Source: Euptelea pleiosperma
Taxonomy: Eukaryota; Streptophyta; Magnoliopsida; Ranunculales; Eupteleaceae
Length of the DNA: 64,000 nucleotides
Reading direction: 5' to 3'
Assembly (NCBI GenBank): GCA_035048495.1
Contig: CM068552.1
Location: 20,400,154-20,464,153, forward strand
In this document: piece after piece, positions 1-9,065 of the stretch
Numbering within the stretch: the first letter of the stretch is position 1
How the letters are laid out: every line of letters begins with the position of its first letter
Position numbers and translations under genes: made by a program
The notes under the pieces: generated by a model
Databases searched by the model: none
The model's input: the letters and a program-made list of their open reading frames with translations, nothing else
What the model was told of the DNA's origin: nothing

Positions 1-257
1 AGACTTTAATTAGTAATTTCGACTAAAATTAAAATTTGACTTCGATTTCGACTTTGGTTATTTACGCTTCCGCATTCCATTTGAGCAAATTTAATGTCAT
101 TATAATTATATTTCTAATTTATTTATTTATCATTTACATTTAGTTACCATAGTTTAATTGTGTAGTTACTTATTTTATCACACTATAGATCTTGAGTAAA
201 CGGGCTGATCCATAGGCACTCGGGTCGGGTCAAGGTGCCTGGATTCGGGGTGTGGCA
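1..257 (-). repeat. possible gypsy LTR fragment
   Basis: AT-rich sequence with no open frame. It ends at about 255 with a stretch whose reverse complement begins TGCCACACCCC, resembling the TGYCACACC start of many plant gypsy LTRs. No partner LTR or internal domain is in view, so this is a weak assignment. From 258 to 572 I see no gene, only the GA microsatellite listed separately. Confidence 0.25.
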
Positions 258-469
258 GTCAGACACAGATTAAAAGATTTTTTGAATACTAAATTAACAC
301 CTAACTATAGAAAGATTCCAAGGAAAGTCCAATCCTTTTTAGAATTGGACCCCTCCTAACGTGTACACCATTAACATAGACTTTTCCTCACATGACGAAC
401 ATGAGGAATAGAAAGTCCCTATTAAGTACCAATCCTTCTCGGAAAATTTTCTTCATCTCACTATAGTGG

Positions 470-472
<3 letters not shown>

Positions 473-500
<28 letters not shown>
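473..500. repeat. GA dinucleotide microsatellite
   Basis: An uninterrupted run of 14 GA units. It lies in non-coding sequence just before a Tourist-like MITE. Confidence 0.95.
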
Positions 501-503
<3 letters not shown>

Positions 504-572
504 ATGCCTATAGTATCGTAAATGCGCAGATCGTAAATACATTGTACACATTGCTCTCTTTTTTTTCAGTAA

Positions 573-879
573 GGCCGTGTTTGATTACCAAGTGGGAAAA
601 TTGCATTTTCCTTAGGAAAACACAACTGTCCGTTGTTAGATAGCCAGTATAAATCTGTATAATTTTCCTTAACAAGCCAGTTAACTCTGGATAATTTTTC
701 CTACTAAGCCCAGAATTCATTTCTCATCGAGATAGGTGAGAATTCATTAACACCTGAAAATACACCTTTATTTTCTCACATGAATGAAATATGTGTTCTC
801 AGTTGCAATCAATCAGCAATTTAAGGCATATCCCAGATGTATTTTCTCGGGAAAATTTTTCGTGCAATCAAACACGGCC
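573..879. mobile_element. Tourist-like (PIF/Harbinger) MITE
   Basis: A 307-bp element with terminal inverted repeats. The left end reads GGCCGTGTTTGATT and the right end is its reverse complement, CAATCAAACACGGCC. It is flanked by the 3-bp duplication TAA at 570-572 and 880-882. A TWA-type 3-bp duplication and GGCC/GTTTG ends are typical of Tourist-like MITEs. It has no coding capacity. Confidence 0.8.
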
Positions 880-1401
880 TAAGATTGATGGGGGGCAGGG
901 GCAAACTCTCACCTGGACATATGCCTGGTGCTTCACTTGCTTTTGAAATTATCTTGATTTTGATATGGGTTTTGAGTTTTTGCCTCAATGTGTTTGACTT
1001 CCTTTACTCAACCGAGTTGTTGCGACAAATGAGTCATAAAATACATGTGGCCCAATGACTGATTAATCTACATCTCTAAGAGTCTTCTCGCTCTCAAACT
1101 CATGATCTGATTGGCCCAATAACAGATCTGTTTTGATCTTCTATATAGACCCTTTGTAAGTAGTCCAAGTTTTAGCTCCTGATCAATGATTGAGATTACG
1201 CAAATCAAGAGAGCATAGACTGTATTGAGAATTCCTAACCATCCGATGCATATTCATTTTGGTGAGTTTGCAGCAATATTAGGCCGGCCTTCATAGGTGG
1301 ACGGGAATAGAGAAATATTCAAAAGTAAGTTTAAGCGACATGAAATATATTTTTCTTGAATAGAATGCCATTTGTTTGGAGTGTGAAGTGGCTTCATTTT
1401 A

Positions 1402-1476
1402 GTCCCACATCGGATAGGAAGTAAAAGGAACCAAGGAGGGTGTGCTATAAATTAGTGTTTGAAAGAAGGGAAAAGC
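1402..1476 (+). promoter_or_regulatory. U2 snRNA promoter 1 (USE + TATA)
   Basis: The plant U-snRNA upstream sequence element RTCCCACATCG is present without mismatch (GTCCCACATCG, 1402-1412). A TATA box (TATAAATT) starts at 1446, 31 bp before the predicted first nucleotide. The USE begins 75 bp upstream of the start. This USE/TATA spacing is the one known for plant RNA polymerase II snRNA genes. Confidence 0.92.
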
Positions 1477-1673
1477 ATACCTTTCTCGGCCTTTTGGCTA
1501 AGATCAAGTGTAGTATCTGTTCTTATCAGTTTAATATCTGATACGTGGGCCATCGGCTCACATGATATTAAATTAATTTTTCTTGGGGGAGGGCCCACCA
1601 CAGTAGCTTGCTATTGGGGCCTTCAAGCGTCGCCTATGCGTTGCACTACTGCACGGGCCTGGCGCACCCCTAC
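1477..1673 (+). ncRNA. U2: U2 spliceosomal snRNA, copy 1
   Basis: This is full-length plant U2 snRNA of about 197 nt, the usual size. It begins ATACCTTTCTCGGCCTTTTG. It contains the branch-point-pairing segment with GTAGTA, the stem IIa/b region, and an Sm-type site (AATTTTT) just before CTTGGGGGAGGGCCC. The 3' part folds into the stem III/IV hairpins (GGCCTTCAAGCG onward). U2 pairs with the intron branch point in the nuclear spliceosome. Promoter, core and 3' stems all look intact, so it is probably expressed. The final nucleotides are uncertain by a few bases, and the 3'-end region is tandemly duplicated immediately downstream. Confidence 0.94.
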
Positions 1674-1739
1674 CAAAACAATGTTAAAAGCTTGATACAA
1701 GCGCATCCCTTACCAAAACAATGTTGTAAACTTGATCCA
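1662..1739 (+). repeat. tandem duplication of the U2 3' end
   Basis: Two adjacent copies with a 39-bp period, beginning GCGCACCCC at 1662 and GCGCATCCC at 1701. Each unit holds the last dozen nucleotides of U2 followed by ACCAAAACAATGT and a CTTGAT-containing stretch, which may be the 3'-processing signal. The two units differ at several positions. Confidence 0.75.
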
Positions 1740-2039
1740 ACTAATAACCTAGCCTTGATGGATTGGTGGGCTGTTGTACTGGTCCATGACTCCATGTAGC
1801 AAAACATTTCAATAGTGGAGTGTCCCGATTGAAGAAGACAGTGTATGCTTTGAAGAATAAAAGGAAAATGTTTACGATCATCTTAATGATGATGACATCC
1901 TTTGGCTCCAGATCGTTGGATTTGTTCAGTGTGATTCTCGAGGAGCATCTGTTGGACATAGGTAGGCCACCTAACTCATGTTTATAGAAATATATGACAG
2001 GCTCCGTTGACATCCCTAAAATGACAGGATTCTGTACAG

Positions 2040-2175
2040 GACACAAATATATGCCACGTGGCACACTCTTGGAGGACTCTGACCCTATGGATGTTTGGCC
2101 AATCCCTAGGTGGACCTACAAACACTAATTCAGCCTGATTAGTGATTTCTAGACGTTGGATTGGACTTATTTTCA
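2040..2175. repeat. fold-back MITE fragment (half element)
   Basis: One arm of the window's most common MITE family. It shows the diagnostic string order CCACGTGGCACACTC, GGATGTTTGGCC, CCCTAGGTGGACCTAC, then a CAGCCTGATTAGTGATTTCTAG-type segment split by small changes. The partner arm is missing or badly decayed. Confidence 0.6.
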
Positions 2176-2278
2176 TGGGTTTATTTTTTGTCTCATATGA
2201 TAACATATTCTAAAGGAATATTATGTACAAATGTTTATTCGCCATATATGATAATTTTATTTAAGAATAATTAAAATT

Positions 2279-2661
2279 GGGTCAGGATTGGGGGACAACA
2301 TTTTTGACAATAATTTTGGCATACCCACATGGAAGATGAATCAAGAGCTGATTTTTGGTGAGGATGATCTCCTCATCATAGATCACCCCTACAAAAAATC
2401 AGCACATTCTGAAATTTCTAACCCCAACAAATGTTGTTTTCAAGTTAACAATAAAAATAGACGGTCCATAATTCTTCAACTTATAAACCGGTCTACGAAT
2501 ATCATATTGATTTAAATTTTTGTGAGGATGATCTCCTCACTATAAAGACCATCCTGGCCAAAAATCATCCCATTCCAAAACTTCTAATTATATTTTGGGC
2601 CGCACCAAATTTTTGTTGTAAAAAATGTTGTATGAAAATGTTGTCCCCCTGATCCTGACCC
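2279..2661. mobile_element. Mutator-like MITE inserted in the snRNA cluster
   Basis: A 383-bp element with ends GGGTCAGGAT and ATCCTGACCC and longer imperfect inverted repeats (GGGGGACAACATTTT inside). It is flanked by an exact 9-bp duplication, ATTAAAATT, at 2270-2278 and 2662-2670. A 9-bp duplication is the Mutator (MULE) hallmark. Its interior matches the element at 5358-5746 in opposite orientation. It has no coding capacity. Confidence 0.88.
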
Positions 2662-2852
2662 ATTAAAATTATGAGCTATTTTGGAATTGTAATAGAAAGA
2701 TATGTATTTTGATAATGGGTAAGTGAAACACCATGTGTGAAGCCCATGTTTTATATTTCAAAATATTACAGATTATTAGAAATTTTTATGCCTTATATAT
2801 CTCATCGTTTTATATTTGAAAAACTAATTAAAATAACTTATGAACTGATTGA

Positions 2853-2921
2853 GTTTCTTGGGGGAGGGGCCCAACAAATATTTTACTCTTGGGCCTTCAA
2901 GCGTTTCGTGTGCGCGTTACT
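2853..2921 (+). pseudogene. truncated U2 snRNA pseudogene
   Basis: Only the 3' half of U2 is recognisable. It starts at the Sm-proximal TTTCTTGGGGGAGGGG, continues with a degraded loop and an intact GGGCCTTCAAGCGT, then decays. No USE or TATA box lies upstream. Flanking sequence does not match the two full copies, so this is an older remnant and very unlikely to be functional. Confidence 0.75.
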
Positions 2922-3642
2922 AACGGATAAATGACATTGCAGTGTGCTGTTGTGCTGTGCACCATAGACTTTGCACCGCAGCCTAGCATGCAGCCCTTTG
3001 AACGTGAGGCTTTGGAGTACGTACTGTTGACATTTTTGTCCACAACACATTGTAATACCATTAGATAATTGCCTAGCAGCCAGATGATCCTCTTTAAGTA
3101 TAGGTTTGTGCTGTGATGCACCGTAAACAGTCTATAAACGCCCACTAATGTGATTAGAATCGGACGGTTCATATATTTTTGGGCCCCGGAATGCACGATT
3201 CATGTGTGATGACATTGTGGGACCTTGTACCGGTACTATGGAAGCCAAACACCATTTGTTTCCACATTGAATTTGATTGGATGTCTATGATAAATACATC
3301 AAATCAAGACATAATAAAATTATTAATTTACAGTGCCTGACATACAATCCTGGTGGTAATTATGCTTATAATACCACTAATCCAAAAAAATAAAAATAAA
3401 AAAAAATTGAAAAAAATGTAAAATGACGCTATCATGTTAAGGGCAACATCCTCCCTAGGATCTAGACCGTTGGATGGTCTTCGGGATTTGTAGAGTGTGA
3501 ATCGAAAGGACATCATCTACCTACCCATCTTTTTCGAGGTAATGTAGAGTCTATATTTTGTTTTTTTCGTAAAAATATACATCTCATTTTCTATTTTTTT
3601 TGCTCTGTGATGGAGCATGTACAAGCAGTTTAAATTCTTTTA

Positions 3643-3718
3643 GTCCCACATCGGATAAACATAAGAAAAGAAAAGTGATGATGGGTGTATAAGAAGTGAC
3701 CAAGAGAAGGGGTAAAAC
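3643..3718 (+). promoter_or_regulatory. U1 snRNA promoter (USE + TATA)
   Basis: A perfect USE, GTCCCACATCG, lies at 3643-3653, 76 bp upstream of the RNA start. A TATA-like TATAAG lies at 3688-3693, 31 bp upstream. The spacing matches the two U2 promoters in this cluster, which supports RNA polymerase II transcription. Confidence 0.9.
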
Positions 3719-3880
3719 ATACTTACCTGGACGGGGTCAATGGGTGATCAAGAAGGCCTATGGCCTAGGTTAGTGGCCTCCATTGCACTTAGGAGGAGCA
3801 CTCGCCTAAGATCTCCCCAAGTGGGAGAGTCTACGTCATAATTTGTGACAGAGGGGGTACGCGTTCGCGCGGCCCCTGCC
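3719..3880 (+). ncRNA. U1: U1 spliceosomal snRNA
   Basis: A complete U1 snRNA of 162 nt. The 5' end ATACTTACCTGG carries the perfect 5' splice-site-pairing sequence. Stem-loop I has GATCAAGAAGG, and stem-loop II has the loop ATTGCACT bound by U1A. Stem-loop III reads AGATCTCCCCAAGTGGGAGA: its arms differ from the usual plant sequence as I recall it, but the two sides still pair, which argues for selection. The Sm site is ATAATTTGTG, and the 3' hairpin has a CGTTCGCG apex. With its intact promoter, this is probably a functional gene that recognises 5' splice sites in the nucleus. Confidence 0.93.
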
Positions 3881-4084
3881 AATATTAAAAAATCAAATAT
3901 TCTAAATCAAATTAAATGATGAAATATAGTCATATAAAAGTGTTCTTCGTATAATTAACCTAGCTAAATATTATTTTCTTTTGTAAAACTTCCATGACCG
4001 ACCAGGAAGTTTTTACGTTAGTTGGGTCGTGATGTAACAAGTTGTAGCCTACACCAAAAGCGTGAGCTTGCACCATTTTTGTTA

Positions 4085-4320
4085 CTCACTGCGGCCATCC
4101 GGGCCCACTGACTGCATAAAAGTTTAGCCCACCCCTTGGTGGATATAAACAACAAAAATCAACATGATTGGTAATCTTTAGCCATTAGATTTTAGCACTT
4201 TTTAAGGTGTGATTCTAGACGTTATATTCAAACATTTTTTACAACGATTAAAAATCATCAAACATGCTGATTTTTGGTCCACCAAGGATTACACACCAAA
4301 AATCAGCCGTTATGGACAGC
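4085..4320. repeat. fold-back MITE
   Basis: Both arms of the fold-back family are visible. The left arm runs GGGCCCACTGAC, CACCCCTTGGTGGAT, AAAAATCAACATGATT. The right arm returns through AAACATGCTGATTTTTGGTCCACC. The arms are imperfect inverted repeats around a centre near 4200. It separates the U1 gene from the second U2 gene. Confidence 0.6.
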
Positions 4321-4324
4321 GGCG

Positions 4325-4458
4325 GATCGAGTTAGCCGTTTAGTTATATCAGCCAAAAAATGATGGACTTAGCCGTTTAGTTTTTGACAGATCATGTTCG
4401 TCGTTATGTAACAACAATTTAGGTTGTGTGCCGTTTATTCGCCTCTTTTGGTATAGTG
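4325..4458 (-). mobile_element. possible CACTA transposon end
   Basis: The segment ends at 4458 with sequence whose reverse complement starts CACTATACCAAAAG. Upstream of that end the motif TTAGCCGTTTAGTT recurs, as expected for subterminal repeats. No transposase or second end is in view. Confidence 0.35.
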
Positions 4459-4747
4459 TCAACAAGCCCGACCCTAGCTTCGAGTTTTCTGCATCAATCT
4501 GCTTTGACCTTGGGGCAAATGAGTCATAAAATACATGTAGCCCAATGACTGATCTGTTTTGATCTTCTAAGTAGACCCTTTTTTAGTAGTCCAAATTTAG
4601 GTCTGATCATTGTTTGAGATTGCCCAAATCAATAGTGCATAGACTGTATGGAGCATTCCTGACCATCCGATGCATGTCCGTTTTCGTGAAATATATTTTG
4701 CTTGAATAGGATGCCATTTTCTTGGATTATGAAATGCCTTCGTTTTA

Positions 4748-4823
4748 GTCCCACATCGGATAGGTAGAAAAGGGAGCGAAAGAGAGTGCGGTATAAGTGG
4801 GTGCTTGAGAGAAATGGAAAAGC
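4748..4823 (+). promoter_or_regulatory. U2 snRNA promoter 2 (USE + TATA)
   Basis: A perfect USE, GTCCCACATCG, lies at 4748-4758, 76 bp before the RNA start. A TATA-like TATAAGTG lies at 4792-4799. The spacing is one base longer than in promoter 1. Confidence 0.9.
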
Positions 4824-5020
4824 ATACCTTTCTCGGCCTTTTGGCTAAGATCAAGTGTAGTATCTGTTCTTATCAGTTTAATATCTGATACGTGGGCCAT
4901 CGGCTCACATGATATTAAATTAATTTTTCTTGGGGGAGGGCCCACCACAATGGCTTGCTATTGGGGCTTTCAAGCGTCGCCCATGCGTTGCGCTACTGCA
5001 AGGGCCCGGCGCACCCCTAC
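4824..5020 (+). ncRNA. U2: U2 spliceosomal snRNA, copy 2
   Basis: Full-length U2, identical to copy 1 through the 5' half, the branch-point-pairing GTAGTA region and the Sm-type site. It differs by a handful of substitutions in the 3' stem-loops: for example CACAATGGCTTGC instead of CACAGTAGCTTGC, and GCTACTGCAAGGGCC instead of CACTACTGCACGGGCC. The differences sit in the region least constrained by catalysis. The intact promoter and core suggest a second functional gene. Confidence 0.93.
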
Positions 5021-5282
5021 CAAAACAAACTGAAACTTTTAAAAGGAAATTTCCTTGGTCAATATATTAGTCGTTTGATCCGACATACAATGTTGGCGAT
5101 ACTATCTAAACTATCTAAGAACATGGCCATTGATTGTAAGACACGTGTATAATGGCTTGTTGGCCCTTGGTACTGACTATGACCAAAGGTCCAAAACATC
5201 TTACCACACATATGGCGATGTCGCCATATGTGGATGGTAACATAATTTAATTTTTGAAAGGCACGCACTTTAGCCTTTTATA

Positions 5283-5357
5283 GTCCCATATCGGAGGAAC
5301 TAAGGAAAGGAAAGTGGAGGTTGGTGTACAAAAAAAGGTCTAAGAATATAAGAATAT
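5283..5357 (+). promoter_or_regulatory. orphan U-snRNA promoter (USE plus weak TATA)
   Basis: A USE with one mismatch, GTCCCATATCG, lies at 5283-5293. It is followed by the same purine-rich spacer style as the real promoters (GGAAAGGAAAGTGG) and a TATA-like TGTACAAAA near 5326. The start predicted from the 75-76 bp spacing falls at about 5358-5359. That is exactly where a MITE begins, and no snRNA sequence follows on either side of the MITE. It is probably a relic promoter that lost its RNA gene. Confidence 0.55.
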
Positions 5358-5746
5358 GGGTCGGGCTCAAGGGGCCCCCATTTCTGACCCCCTTTTTTGA
5401 CCCCCATCTTGGTGTACCCACATAGAAGATGAATCAATGGCTGATTTTTGGTGAGGATGATCTCTATGGTGAGGAGATCACCCTCACAAAAATTCAAATC
5501 AGTCAGATATTCATAGACTGGTTTAGAAGCTGAAGCATTATGGACCGTCGATTTTTGTCATGTAACTTTAAAACCCCATTTGATGGGGTTTGAAATTTCA
5601 GAATGGGCTGATTTTTTGTTGGGGTGATCTATATGGTGAGGTTATCATCCCCACCAAAAATCAGCCATTGATTCATCTTCTATATGGCTACGCCAAGATG
5701 AGGTCAAAAAAGGGGGTTAGAAATGGGGGTTCCTTGAGCCCGACCC
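5358..5746. mobile_element. Mutator-like MITE at the orphan promoter
   Basis: A 389-bp element with long imperfect inverted repeats. The left end is GGGTCGGGCTCAAGG and the right end is CCTTGAGCCCGACCC; inside both are runs of the type GACCCCCTTTTTTGACCCCCATCTTGG. Its interior matches the element at 2279-2661 in reverse. I could not find a clean 9-bp target duplication, so the ends may be slightly off or the flanks have diverged. Confidence 0.75.
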
Positions 5747-5749
5747 ATA

Positions 5750-7095
5750 ATGTATGTTCCAAAAGAGTGACCACCTCCTCAACCGTCTACGTGTCCATCG
5801 AGATCCACTACTCTCAAATAGACAGACCTTGCCGAGAACTGCAACCTTTTCACTGACTTGTCCGACCCGACTCAAAGGTTGGTTTGGTGGAGGAGAGGGC
5901 TGACTGACTAAGAAGAACTAAGTCGGGTGAAGGAGTCGGTTCTTCTCAGTCAGGTGACATCATTCTCGATAGTCTCTACCTATCAATGGGACGTTGCATA
6001 CCTGCTAAGGATGTCAATTTTGTTGAGATGTTGAGCTCAAAATAATGTAAGAACCATTTCAACTACTTGGAGTAGAAGCTTTGACGTACTACTCGATGTA
6101 GGAGGAAGTCAACTCACCGTCAATACCTCGGTCGAGATAATCCTTTGTTCCATAGCCTTGGGGCAATTTACAAGTGTATCAAAGATGTAGTCATTGTGTG
6201 ACCAGTGCGTAATGTCCATTAATGTGTTCACTCGTCATTAATATGAATATGTTTGCTCATGGTAATTGTGGCATGTCGAGAACCCCTTAGAGGAAGGGCC
6301 AAGCAAGGGGGAAAACGGTTAAGAGAAATGGAAGTTTGGAGAGGAAGTAGTTGGTAATATATATGATCTTTGTAGGTACAATACCTAAGCCTGAGGATGT
6401 TCCAGAATCTTTTCGAATTCTTGTTAAAGGGTAAGTACAATTAAAGGCCACCTTAACCCCAAGACATGTAGCGCTTAACTATAAGTGGCAGGACGATGGA
6501 TCAAAAGGTTGCAGGATCAAAAATTTCTCGATTATATCCATTCCACTCAATGTCCGCCTTTGATGAAATCATGACCAAGGCACTGACATCCATCCTGTCA
6601 ATTGAAGAGATGGTACATGAATTTTACCCAGGTTCTCGGGCAAGGATTTCGAGAATACAATGGCGGTTTTGCTTTGGCAAAAGTGAATGCCAACTCAGTA
6701 CCAAACAACAGTTGGATTCTCGGGATCTACAGAAGAGAGCTTTGGTGAAAATTTATGAACAAAAATTTAGTTCCGCAGATCCCGACCCCTCTATTAGCAG
6801 AACCTGTGTCTATTAAATATATCGCCCAACCAGGTCAAGAGTTAGGATTTGAAGGAAAATCTCAGCCCTTTCCAGTCAAAATTAAGCCTAGCCTCATGCG
6901 TCCTAGGAATGGTCGCTTGAGCCCTCGAGGCCTAGTCTAGTTCGTGCTCCTTATTATCGCTCTTGGTTTCAACCATGTTGTATGTGTGTGACTAGAGTGG
7001 ACTGGGTGCTAGAGCAGGACCGAGTTCATTGGAGCTGTCAAATTAGAAAAAGGTTCGGGCTCAGGGGACCACCTTCTTCTGGTGCTAGTGTGCTC
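5750..7095. other. intergenic, no gene recognised
   Basis: Several open frames of 60-106 codons occur, including one at 6496-6816 on the plus strand, but none has recognisable domains or gene-like structure. The stretch with GTCGG/CCGAC runs at 5860-5960 looks like decayed repeat. I see nothing else supportable. Confidence 0.5.
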
Positions 7096-7099
7096 GGCC

Positions 7100-7200
7100 G
7101 TGGATTTCAAGAATCCAACAGTGGTTGTCAGCGCTGAGCTGGCATCACTTTTTTCACTTTTGGTGGCGCTGACAACCACCGTTGGATTCTTTAAATCCAC
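7100..7200. repeat. 101-bp hairpin (35-bp arms)
   Basis: Arms at 7100-7134 and 7166-7200 are reverse complements with only two mismatches. The left arm starts GTGGATTTCAAGAATCC and the right arm ends GGATTCTTTAAATCCAC. The loop is about 31 nt. The size and near-perfect pairing resemble a small-RNA precursor, but a short fold-back transposon remnant is equally possible. Confidence 0.85.
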
Positions 7201-7586
7201 CAATCCAGATCGGGATCGGAGCTCACCAATCCGATCTAGACCAGGCTCTGTCTCGCCCCGATATCACTGTTTTACAGAGGAGTCCCACTTTGTCTCGGGC
7301 GAGATGGGCCGATTCCGTTCTGGATCGGAGCCCACCGATCCAGCCATCCCGAGACTTTGAACCTTGGATGCTTGCACTGCCCTTATCAGTGGCATATCAA
7401 TTCCGTCGAGGAGATCTTCTTGGCTAGAAGTCTACCCCATTGCTGCAATGCAGCCACCAGACTTACGAAAGGAACCTTACAAGAAAGAAAAAAAATGTCT
7501 AAAACAATAAGCCGTCAAGATCTCAGGGATAATTTTTAGATCCGCAGTCCATGCAGAGGACTCTCGTGGCCTTGCGTTGGCTATAC

Positions 7587-8002
7587 CATGGTTTTAAAAA
7601 CGGCCGTTTAAACGGTTTTAACGGCAGTTTAAACCGTAACGCCCCAAGCCTGTTTCCGTTAAAATTGTTTAAACACGTTTTATTGGTTTTGAAAAAATCG
7701 GCTGTTTTTTTGTTTTAACGGCCGTTAAAATCGTTTAAACAGCCGTTTAATTCGGAAAAATTTTGTGAAAAAAACGGCTGTTAAATCCGTTTAATTTCCG
7801 TTAAATTCCATTCTTTTTTTAATTTTCAAATTTCAAATTTTGAATTTCAGCGCCATTTTTTCCGTTTTTTTTCCGTTAAAATCCGTTTAATTCCGGTTTT
7901 TTCCCATTTTTTTTTTCTATTTTTGCCCCTGGCCATTCCAATCTGTTTAAACGGTAACGTCCCCAGTCCGTTTAACCGTTAAAACGGCCTCCTTTAAACC
8001 TT
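7587..8002 (+). mobile_element. nested MITE family M, copy 1
   Basis: A 416-bp element starting CATGGTTTTAAAAACGGCC and ending CCTCCTTTAAACCTT. It is packed with AAACGG/CCGTTT motifs and has a central AATTTTCAAATTTCAAA tract. The target duplication is not clean here, unlike in the other copies. Confidence 0.8.
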
Positions 8003-8121
8003 GGGATATATAGCTCCTTTTTTGGGTCCACTGACCACATGGATGTTGAGCCCACCCATTGTTGGATACACACAGTAAACATCAAGGTTTTTTTTGTTGT
8101 TGTTGTTGTGAAGGTATAAAC

Positions 8122-8508
8122 CAAGGTTTAAAGGAGGCTGTTTTAACTGTTAAATGGACTGAGGGCGTTACCGTTTAAACCATTTAAACTGCCGTTAAAA
8201 CGTCCAGGGGCAAAAATGAAAAAAAAATAGAAAAAAACAGAATTAAACGGATTTTAACGAAAAAAATGGCACTGAAATTCAAATTTTGAAATTTGAAAAA
8301 AAAAATAGAATTTAACGGAAATTAAACAGATTTAACGGCCATTTTTTTAACAAAAATTTTCAGAATTAAACAGCTGTTTAAACAATTTTAACAGCCGTTA
8401 AAACCAAAAAACGGCCATTTTATTAAAAAATAATAAAGCGTGTTTAAACGGTTTTAACGGAAACAGACTTGGGACAATACTGTTTAAAAGGCCGTTTTTT
8501 AAAACCAT
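8122..8508 (-). mobile_element. nested MITE family M, copy 2 (inverted)
   Basis: A 387-bp copy in the opposite orientation to its neighbours, starting CAAGGTTTAAAGGAGG and ending TTTTTAAAACCAT. It is flanked by an exact 9-bp duplication, GGTATAAAC, at 8113-8121 and 8509-8517. Confidence 0.9.
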
Positions 8509-8678
8509 GGTATAAACATCAAGTTGATTAAGGACCCAAAATATGCCTAAATCGAACTGCCAGAATCAATCATAAAAAGTGCTAAATTCTGGGGCTAGGG
8601 ATAACCAATCTGGCCAAGGGGTGGGCTGAACATTTATGCGGTTAGTGGGCCCAAAAAAATGCGCTATGTGGCTTCGAC

Positions 8679-9065
8679 CATGGTTTTAAAAATGGCCGTT
8701 TAAATGGTAACGCCCCAAGCCCGTTTCCGTTAAAACCGTTTTATCATTTTTGAATTCAACGGCCGTCAAAACCGTTTAATCGGCCGTTAAAATCGTAAAC
8801 AACCGTTAAATTTTGTTAAAATTTGGGAAAAAACGACCGTTAAATCTGTTTAATTCCGTTAAAATCCGTTAAATTTTATTTTTTTAATTTTCAAATTTCA
8901 AAATTTGAATTTCAGCGCCATTTTTCCGTTAAAATCCGTTAATTCCGTTAAATTCTATTTTTCCTTTTTTCATTTTTTTCCATTTTTGCCCCTAGCTGTT
9001 TCAATCCGTTTAAACGGTAACGCCCCCAGTCCGTTTAACCGTTAAAACGGCCTCCTTTAAACCTT
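8679..9065 (+). mobile_element. nested MITE family M, copy 3
   Basis: A 387-bp copy starting CATGGTTTTAAAAATGGCC and ending CCTCCTTTAAACCTT. It is flanked by an exact 9-bp duplication, GGCTTCGAC, at 8670-8678 and 9066-9074. The 9-bp duplications place family M with Mutator-like elements. Confidence 0.92.

Larger units (their letters stand above)
1024..1674 (+). repeat. segmental duplication copy A (U2 upstream region plus gene)
   Basis: This block is paralogous to 4515-5020. Similarity begins about 450 bp upstream of the U2 start (shared GACAAATGAGTCATAAAATA, with one change near the start in copy B) and runs through the whole U2 sequence. It stops just downstream of the RNA 3' end. The two upstream regions differ by several indels; copy A is longer by about 150 bp. 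This shows the second U2 gene arose by duplication of a genomic segment, promoter included, and not by retroposition. Confidence 0.85.
4515..5020 (+). repeat. segmental duplication copy B (U2 upstream region plus gene)
   Basis: This is the partner of 1024-1674. It shares the upstream block (GAGTCATAAAATACATGT, CATAGACTGTAT, CATCCGATGCAT), the promoter and the complete U2. Copy B lacks about 150 bp of the upstream block present in copy A. Sequence beyond the RNA end is unrelated. Confidence 0.85.

Noticed and set aside
1459..1799. Open frames of 63-78 codons over U2 copy 1
   Set aside because: They coincide with the snRNA gene and are shadows of a structural RNA.
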